From an uncultured Bacilli bacterium (GTDB lineage: Bacteria > Bacillota_I > Bacilli_A > RF39 > UBA660), in contig CAKOHL010000012.1 in NCBI GenBank assembly GCA_934085635.1, positions 1 through 18,845 on the forward strand: a DNA stretch of 18,845 nt, given 5' to 3'. Position 1 is the stretch's first letter, and every line of letters starts with the position of its first letter. Shown here piece after piece: positions 14,808 to 18,845 of the stretch. The notes beneath the pieces were generated by a model, which was not told the origin of the DNA, ran no database searches, and saw nothing but the letters and a program-made list of their open reading frames with translations. Made by a program: the position numbers and the translations under genes.

Positions 14808-15059
14808 ATGGAAGAAAAAATTAAAGATGCCATAAATAGAGCATTAGAAGAAATAGGTGCTAAAGTATATAGTGTAACATTAGAAAAAGAAGATAATGTT
14901 GATACACTTTTCATAAAATTAGATAGTGAAAATGTAGTAGACACAGACTTATGTGAAAAAGCAACTAAAATAATAAGCCCAATAATAGATTCGCTAGATT
15001 TAGGACTTGAAGACTATGTACTTGATGTTTGTAGTAAAGGAGAAGAAAATGAACAATAA
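14808..15059 (+). CDS. rimP: RimP, reduced to its N-terminal domain
   Basis: A ribosome maturation factor for the 30S subunit. Only 83 aa are present, against about 150 in the family. The visible part matches the RimP N-terminal alpha/beta domain: a first helix (IKDAINRALEEIGAKVYSV), TLFIKLD, then CEKATKIISPIIDSLD and the closing strand YVLDVCSKGE, where homologues read LEVSSPG. The C-terminal SH3-like domain is absent. The nusA start lies 11 bases before the rimP stop, and the sequence beyond is nusA, so no frameshifted remainder exists. AAGGAGG (14792-14798) with a 9-base gap precedes the ATG. It is the first gene of the operon. Function as a single domain is unproven. Confidence 0.8.
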   Translation: MEEKIKDAINRALEEIGAKVYSVTLEKEDNVDTLFIKLDSENVVDTDLCEKATKIISPIIDSLDLGLEDYVLDVCSKGEENEQ

Positions 15060-16104
15060 AGAATTTAAAGCAGCATTCGACTATTTAGTTGAAGAAAAAG
15101 GCTTAGATGAAGAACTAATAAAAGAAACAATGAGTAATGCATTCGCAGCAGCATACAAAAAGAATACTGGAGAAGATGCTGATGTAAGATGTGAAATCAA
15201 TACTGAAAATGGTATGATTAAAGTATTCAAAAGAATGACAGTGGTAGAAGAACTAGAAAATCCAGATGCTGAACTTACTCTTGAAGAAGCAGAAGAAGAT
15301 CATCCAGGAGCTAAAATTGGAGACTACTATGAAACTGAGGTAACTCCAGATGACTTTGGACGTGTAGCAATAAGTGTTGCAAAACAAGTAGTACTTCAAA
15401 AAATAAGAGAAGCTGAAAGAAATAAGGTAATGGACGAATTCAAAGATAAACAAGATGAACTAATGATAGGATTTCTAGCTATGGAAGATGTTCGTAACTA
15501 CTATGTTGATCTTGGTAAAGCAAGAGGAATATTACCTAAAAGTGAATTAATACCAGGAGAAACTCTTAAAATGGGAGACAGTGTAAAAGTATACATAACT
15601 AAAATAGAAGAAACACCTAAAGGTCCATCAATAAGACTAAGTAGAAAACACTATGGATTTGTAAAAAGACTATTCGAAAGTGAAATTCCAGAATTTGCTG
15701 ATGGAACACTTGTAATGCACGGAGTAGCACGTGAAGCTGGTGTAAGAAGTAAAGTTGCAGTAGAAAGCACTAACCCAAATGTAGATGCTATAGGTAGTTG
15801 CATAGGTGAAAAAGGAAGAAGAATTGCTAACATAATAGCTAGTCTAAATGGAGAAAAAATAGACCTAGTACTATATAGCGCAGTTCCAGAGGAATTCATA
15901 GCAAATGCTCTAAGTCCTGCTAAAAATGTAAACGTAAGCATAATGGATGAAAAAAATAAAGAAGCACTAGCCATAACAGATGATGAAAACCTAAGTCTAG
16001 CAATTGGTAAAAAAGGAATTAACATAAAACTAGCAAGTAAACTTACTAAATATACTATAAAAGTAAAAACTCTAAACGAAATAAACGAAGAAATAAATAA
16101 ATAA
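15049..16104 (+). CDS. nusA: Transcription termination/antitermination factor NusA
   Basis: Binds RNA polymerase and nascent RNA and modulates pausing, termination and antitermination. At 351 aa it has the length of the Firmicutes form without the C-terminal acidic repeats. The N-terminal polymerase-binding domain covers about 1-125. The S1 domain is about 133-200 (VDLGKARGILPKSE, SIRLSRKH). The KH1 loop is GEKG (253-256) and the KH2 loop is GKKG (320-323). I chose the ATG at 15049, which follows AAAGGAG (15036-15042) and overlaps the end of rimP by 11 bases. An upstream in-frame ATG (15007) would add residues that do not look like NusA. A leader hairpin upstream could allow self-control. Confidence 0.96.
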   Translation: MNNKEFKAAFDYLVEEKGLDEELIKETMSNAFAAAYKKNTGEDADVRCEINTENGMIKVFKRMTVVEELENPDAELTLEEAEEDHPGAKIGDYYETEVTPDDFGRVAISVAKQVVLQKIREAERNKVMDEFKDKQDELMIGFLAMEDVRNYYVDLGKARGILPKSELIPGETLKMGDSVKVYITKIEETPKGPSIRLSRKHYGFVKRLFESEIPEFADGTLVMHGVAREAGVRSKVAVESTNPNVDAIGSCIGEKGRRIANIIASLNGEKIDLVLYSAVPEEFIANALSPAKNVNVSIMDEKNKEALAITDDENLSLAIGKKGINIKLASKLTKYTIKVKTLNEINEEINK

Positions 16105-16114
16105 GAGGTAATCT

Positions 16115-16372
16115 ATGAAAATAAAAAAGATACCTATGAGAACTTGTGTAGTAACAAGAGAAAAACTTGAAAAAAGAGATTTACTTAGAATAGTAAGGAC
16201 ACCAGAAGGAAATGTAATAGTAGATGACACTCTAAAAGCAAATGGAAGAGGTGCCTACATAAAAAAAGACTTAACTGTAATAGAAAAAGCAGCTAAATCT
16301 GGTATACTAGAAAAACATTTAGAAGTTAAAATTCCTGAAAAAATATATGAAGAATTAAAATCAAGAATATAA
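16115..16372 (+). CDS. rnpM: YlxR/RnpM, RNase P modulator family
   Basis: An 85-aa RNA-binding protein of the YlxR family, reported in recent Bacillus work as a modulator of RNase P (RnpM). The family pattern is clear: PMRTCVVTREKLEKRDLLR (7-25), then EGNVIVDDT and the conserved GRGAY at 44-48, with a C-terminal helical part. GAGG (16105-16108) lies 6 bases before the ATG. The position between nusA and infB is the conserved one. The usual next gene, ylxQ (an L7Ae-like protein), is missing, and infB follows after 17 bases. Confidence 0.92.
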   Translation: MKIKKIPMRTCVVTREKLEKRDLLRIVRTPEGNVIVDDTLKANGRGAYIKKDLTVIEKAAKSGILEKHLEVKIPEKIYEELKSRI

Positions 16373-16389
16373 GAAAGAGGGTGCATAAT

Positions 16390-18492
16390 ATGACAGTAGA
16401 AGAATACGCATTAGACACTAACTTAAGTATTGAAACTATACTTAAAAAATGTAAAGAACTTGGTATAAATGCCAAAAATAAAGATGATATACTTGAAGAT
16501 GATGACATCATAATTTTAGATAACTCACTAGATAATGAAGAAAGTTTACTAAGTGAAGAATTAGAAAGTAAATATGACTTTGAAGACAGAGCTGAAAATT
16601 TACTAGGTAGCGAGCGCATAAATGAAGGCAAAGCTAAAAAAGTAAAACTAAAGAAAAAAGATGGAAACAAAGAAAACGAAAACTTTAAAAAAGAGAAAAA
16701 AAGTATATATAAAAATAAAACTAAACTTCAAAGTAACTCAAAAGTAGAAGACAATATTGTACTTTATAAAGAAGGTATGACTGTTAAAGATTTAGCAGAA
16801 AGTTTAGGAGTAAAAGATACTGACTTAGTAAAAAAACTATTTGACTTAGGTTTAATGATTAATATTAATACAAGTATTTCATTTGATGATGCTCTTCTTG
16901 TATGTTTAGAATTTAACAAAGACCTTAAAAAAGATAGCACACAAGACATAACTAACTTTGAAGAATATGAAATAATAGATAAAGAAGAAGACTTAGTTCC
17001 CCGTGCACCAGTAGTAACTATAATGGGACACGTAGACCACGGTAAAACTTCACTTCTAGACTACATCAGAAAAAGTCACGTAGTAAGTGGAGAAGCTGGT
17101 GGAATTACTCAAGCAATAGGTGCATATCAAGTTGAAATAAATGGTAACCTTATAACATTTATAGACACTCCTGGTCACGCAGCATTCACTGAAATGAGAG
17201 CAAGAGGAGCTAAAATAACTGACATAGTTGTCATAATAGTAGCGGCTGATGACGGAGTAATGCCTCAAACTAAAGAAGCAATAGACCACGCCAAAAGTGC
17301 AGGTGTACCAATAATCGTAGCAATAAATAAAATAGATAAAGGTATCGGTAACATAGATAAAATAATGAGTGAAATGAGTGAATATGGTTTAACTCCAGAA
17401 GAATGGGGAGGAGACACTATATTTGTAAAACTATCCGCTCACACTGGTGAAGGAGTAAGCTTACTTCTTGAAAACATAATTGCACTTGCTGAAATGGAAG
17501 AACTAAAAGCAAATCCAAACAGATATGCAGTTGGAACAGTAATAGAAAGCTCTCTTGACAAAAATAAAGGTGCTACAACAACACTTTTAATAAATAATGG
17601 TACATTAAGATTAGGAGATCCAATAGTATGTGGAAGTGCTTTTGGTAAAGTAAGAACACTTAAAAACAGTAATGGACTTGACTTAACAAATGCAGGCCCT
17701 AGTACACCAGTTGAAATCACTGGACTAAATAAAGTCCCAGTAGCCGGAGACAAATTTATGGCTTTCGAAAGTGAAAAAGAAGCAAGAAGTGTTGCTGAAA
17801 AACGTGAAGTACTAGAAAAAGAAAAGAAATACACTAAAAAAGCAGTAAGCTTAGATGAACTATTCGAAAGAGTAAAAGAAGGATACAAAGAAATAAATAT
17901 AGTATTAAAAACAGATGTTAAAGGTTCAGAAGAAGCAGTAAAAAATGCCTTAGAAAAAATAGATGTAGAAGGTGTTAAAGTATCTGTAATAAGAAGTGGT
18001 GTAGGAACAATTACAGAAAGTGACATAGTACTAGCAAGTGCATCAAACGCAATAGTAATTGGATTCAACGTAGTACCAACAAGTAAAACAAAAGAAGCTG
18101 CTAAAAACTATAACGTTGACATAAGACTATATAACATAATATATAAAGTAGTTGAAGAAATAGAATCAGCAATGAAAGGTATGCTTGACCCAGAATATGA
18201 AGAAATAGTAACTGGTGAAGCAGAAATAAGACAAATATTCAAATTCTCTAAAGTAGGTAACATCGCAGGTGTTCACGTAACTAGTGGAATAATCAAAAAT
18301 GCTTCAGAAGCAAGACTAATAAGAGATGGAGTAGTTGTAGTAACAACTAAAATAGCATCACTACAAAGAGAAAAAGACCAAGCTAAAGAAGTAAAATCTG
18401 GTTATGACTGTGGTATAACTCTTGAAAACTTCACTGACATCAAAGTTGGAGACACAATAGAAACATTCGAACTTAAGGAGATTAAAAAATAA
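16390..18492 (+). CDS. infB: Translation initiation factor IF-2
   Basis: A GTPase that brings fMet-tRNA to the 30S subunit and promotes subunit joining. The 700 aa hold two IF2-N domains, at about 1-48 (TVEEYALDTNLSIETILKKC) and near 130-180 (MTVKDLAESLGV). They are joined by a short Lys-rich charged linker. The G domain shows GHVDHGKT (213-220), DTPGH (259-263) and NKID (313-316), followed by domains II, III and the fMet-tRNA-binding C domain (YDCGITLENFTDIKVGD). I chose the ATG at 16390 with GAGG (16377-16380) 9 bases upstream. The in-frame GTG at 16381 touches that site. The stop overlaps the rbfA start by one base. Confidence 0.96.
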   Translation: MTVEEYALDTNLSIETILKKCKELGINAKNKDDILEDDDIIILDNSLDNEESLLSEELESKYDFEDRAENLLGSERINEGKAKKVKLKKKDGNKENENFKKEKKSIYKNKTKLQSNSKVEDNIVLYKEGMTVKDLAESLGVKDTDLVKKLFDLGLMININTSISFDDALLVCLEFNKDLKKDSTQDITNFEEYEIIDKEEDLVPRAPVVTIMGHVDHGKTSLLDYIRKSHVVSGEAGGITQAIGAYQVEINGNLITFIDTPGHAAFTEMRARGAKITDIVVIIVAADDGVMPQTKEAIDHAKSAGVPIIVAINKIDKGIGNIDKIMSEMSEYGLTPEEWGGDTIFVKLSAHTGEGVSLLLENIIALAEMEELKANPNRYAVGTVIESSLDKNKGATTTLLINNGTLRLGDPIVCGSAFGKVRTLKNSNGLDLTNAGPSTPVEITGLNKVPVAGDKFMAFESEKEARSVAEKREVLEKEKKYTKKAVSLDELFERVKEGYKEINIVLKTDVKGSEEAVKNALEKIDVEGVKVSVIRSGVGTITESDIVLASASNAIVIGFNVVPTSKTKEAAKNYNVDIRLYNIIYKVVEEIESAMKGMLDPEYEEIVTGEAEIRQIFKFSKVGNIAGVHVTSGIIKNASEARLIRDGVVVVTTKIASLQREKDQAKEVKSGYDCGITLENFTDIKVGDTIETFELKEIKK

Positions 18493-18833
18493 TGAAACTT
18501 AAAGGAGAAAGAGTTGCTTCAGACTTAATAAGAGAATTAAGTAGTATCTTACTAACTGAAGTAAAAGATGAAGACTTACAAAGAGTAACAATAACATATG
18601 CAACAGTAACAAATGACTTATCAAGTGCCAAAGTATACTTTACAACACTAGATGATAACAAACGTGATAAAGTAATAAGAGATATGAAAAATGCAAGTGG
18701 TTACTTTAGAAGTAGCCTAGCTGGAAGACTAAACATAAGACACATACCTGAACTTCACTTTATATATGATGAATCAATCGAATATGGTAACAAAATAGAA
18801 AAGATAATAGAGAAGATTAATGAAGAAAATTAA
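18492..18833 (+). CDS. rbfA: 30S ribosome-binding factor RbfA
   Basis: A cold-shock-type 30S maturation factor with a KH-like fold. At 113 aa it is full length. The family pattern is recognisable: RVASDLIRELSSIL at the start, VTITYATVTNDLSSAKVYFT in the middle, and SGYFRSSLAGRLNIRHIPELHFIYD toward the end (cited as SGYFRSSLAGRL and IPELHFIYDES). AAGGAG (18475-18480), within the end of infB, precedes the ATG, which shares one base with the infB stop. It is the last gene of the operon and is followed directly by a terminator. Confidence 0.95.
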   Translation: MKLKGERVASDLIRELSSILLTEVKDEDLQRVTITYATVTNDLSSAKVYFTTLDDNKRDKVIRDMKNASGYFRSSLAGRLNIRHIPELHFIYDESIEYGNKIEKIIEKINEEN

Positions 18834-18845
18834 CTCTTCTTTTTT
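18811..18845 (+). terminator. Intrinsic terminator of the rimP-rbfA operon
   Basis: AGAAGATTAAT (18811-18821) pairs with ATTAA-C-TCTTCT (18829-18840) with one bulged C and a 7-base loop, followed by a T run that continues to the window edge. The stem includes the rbfA stop codon. Confidence 0.75.

Noticed and set aside
15060..15300. A frameshifted remainder of rimP
   Set aside because: The sequence directly after rimP is the start of nusA in another frame, with its own ribosome binding site. No RimP C-terminal domain sequence is seen.
17439..18068. A 209-codon open frame on the minus strand inside infB
   Set aside because: It is the shadow of a strongly supported IF-2 gene, has no ribosome binding site, and its translation has the Ser/Leu/Phe-rich look of antisense frames. 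The same holds for the other minus-strand frames within ABC, ileS, nusA and dxs.
1..18845. tRNA or rRNA genes, CRISPR arrays, insertion sequences, attachment sites
   Set aside because: No gap is large enough or structured enough for a tRNA or rRNA, and no regularly spaced repeats or transposase motifs were seen by eye. The T-box is the only long structured RNA recognised.

Overview
The window is AT-rich chromosomal DNA from a low-GC Bacillota. The evidence is standard-code genes with AGGAGG-type ribosome binding sites, strong TTGACA/TATAAT-type promoters, a T-box riboswitch before ileS, a SigK-type sigma factor, and the Firmicutes-like order rimP-nusA-rnpM-infB-rbfA. Codon use is extreme (AUA for Ile, AGA for Arg, AAA for Lys, TTA/CTA for Leu). 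Together with several unrecognised small protein families, this suggests an uncultured, probably host-associated Bacilli/Mollicutes-related lineage. The species cannot be named from the sequence. No rRNA, tRNA, insertion sequence, CRISPR array or phage gene is visible.

Layout. (1) 1-2233: the 3' end of one ABC exporter half and a complete second half. Their nucleotide-binding motifs are complementary, as in an asymmetric heterodimeric exporter. (2) 2251-5617: promoter, isoleucine T-box and ileS, encoding a type 2 isoleucyl-tRNA synthetase whose HIGH signature is swapped to GLHH. (3) 5616-7043: a long inverted repeat, a small HNH-like gene with its own promoter, a convergent pro-SigK-like sigma factor gene, and a divergent 41-codon membrane ORF. 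(4) 7069-8775: two tandem paralogous proteins with HExxH plus an ExxAD motif (putative zinc metallopeptidases of unknown family). (5) 8772-11308: dxs and rnhB, ending in a terminator. (6) 11340-14713: a membrane-anchored parvulin-like foldase followed by four unrecognised genes. At least three of the four are divergent paralogues, two with a hairpin of membrane segments. (7) 14715-18845: a translation/transcription operon with promoter, leader hairpin, rimP (reduced to one domain), nusA, rnpM, infB, rbfA and terminator.

How the parts relate. Regions 2 and 7 are housekeeping translation functions; ileS is controlled by tRNA-Ile charging and the nusA operon carries a leader hairpin that may attenuate it. 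Dxs feeds isoprenoid synthesis through the MEP pathway and RNase HII handles RNA-DNA hybrids. The least explained parts are the tandem HExxH pair, the foldase-linked paralogue cluster, the SigK neighbourhood, and the one-domain RimP.
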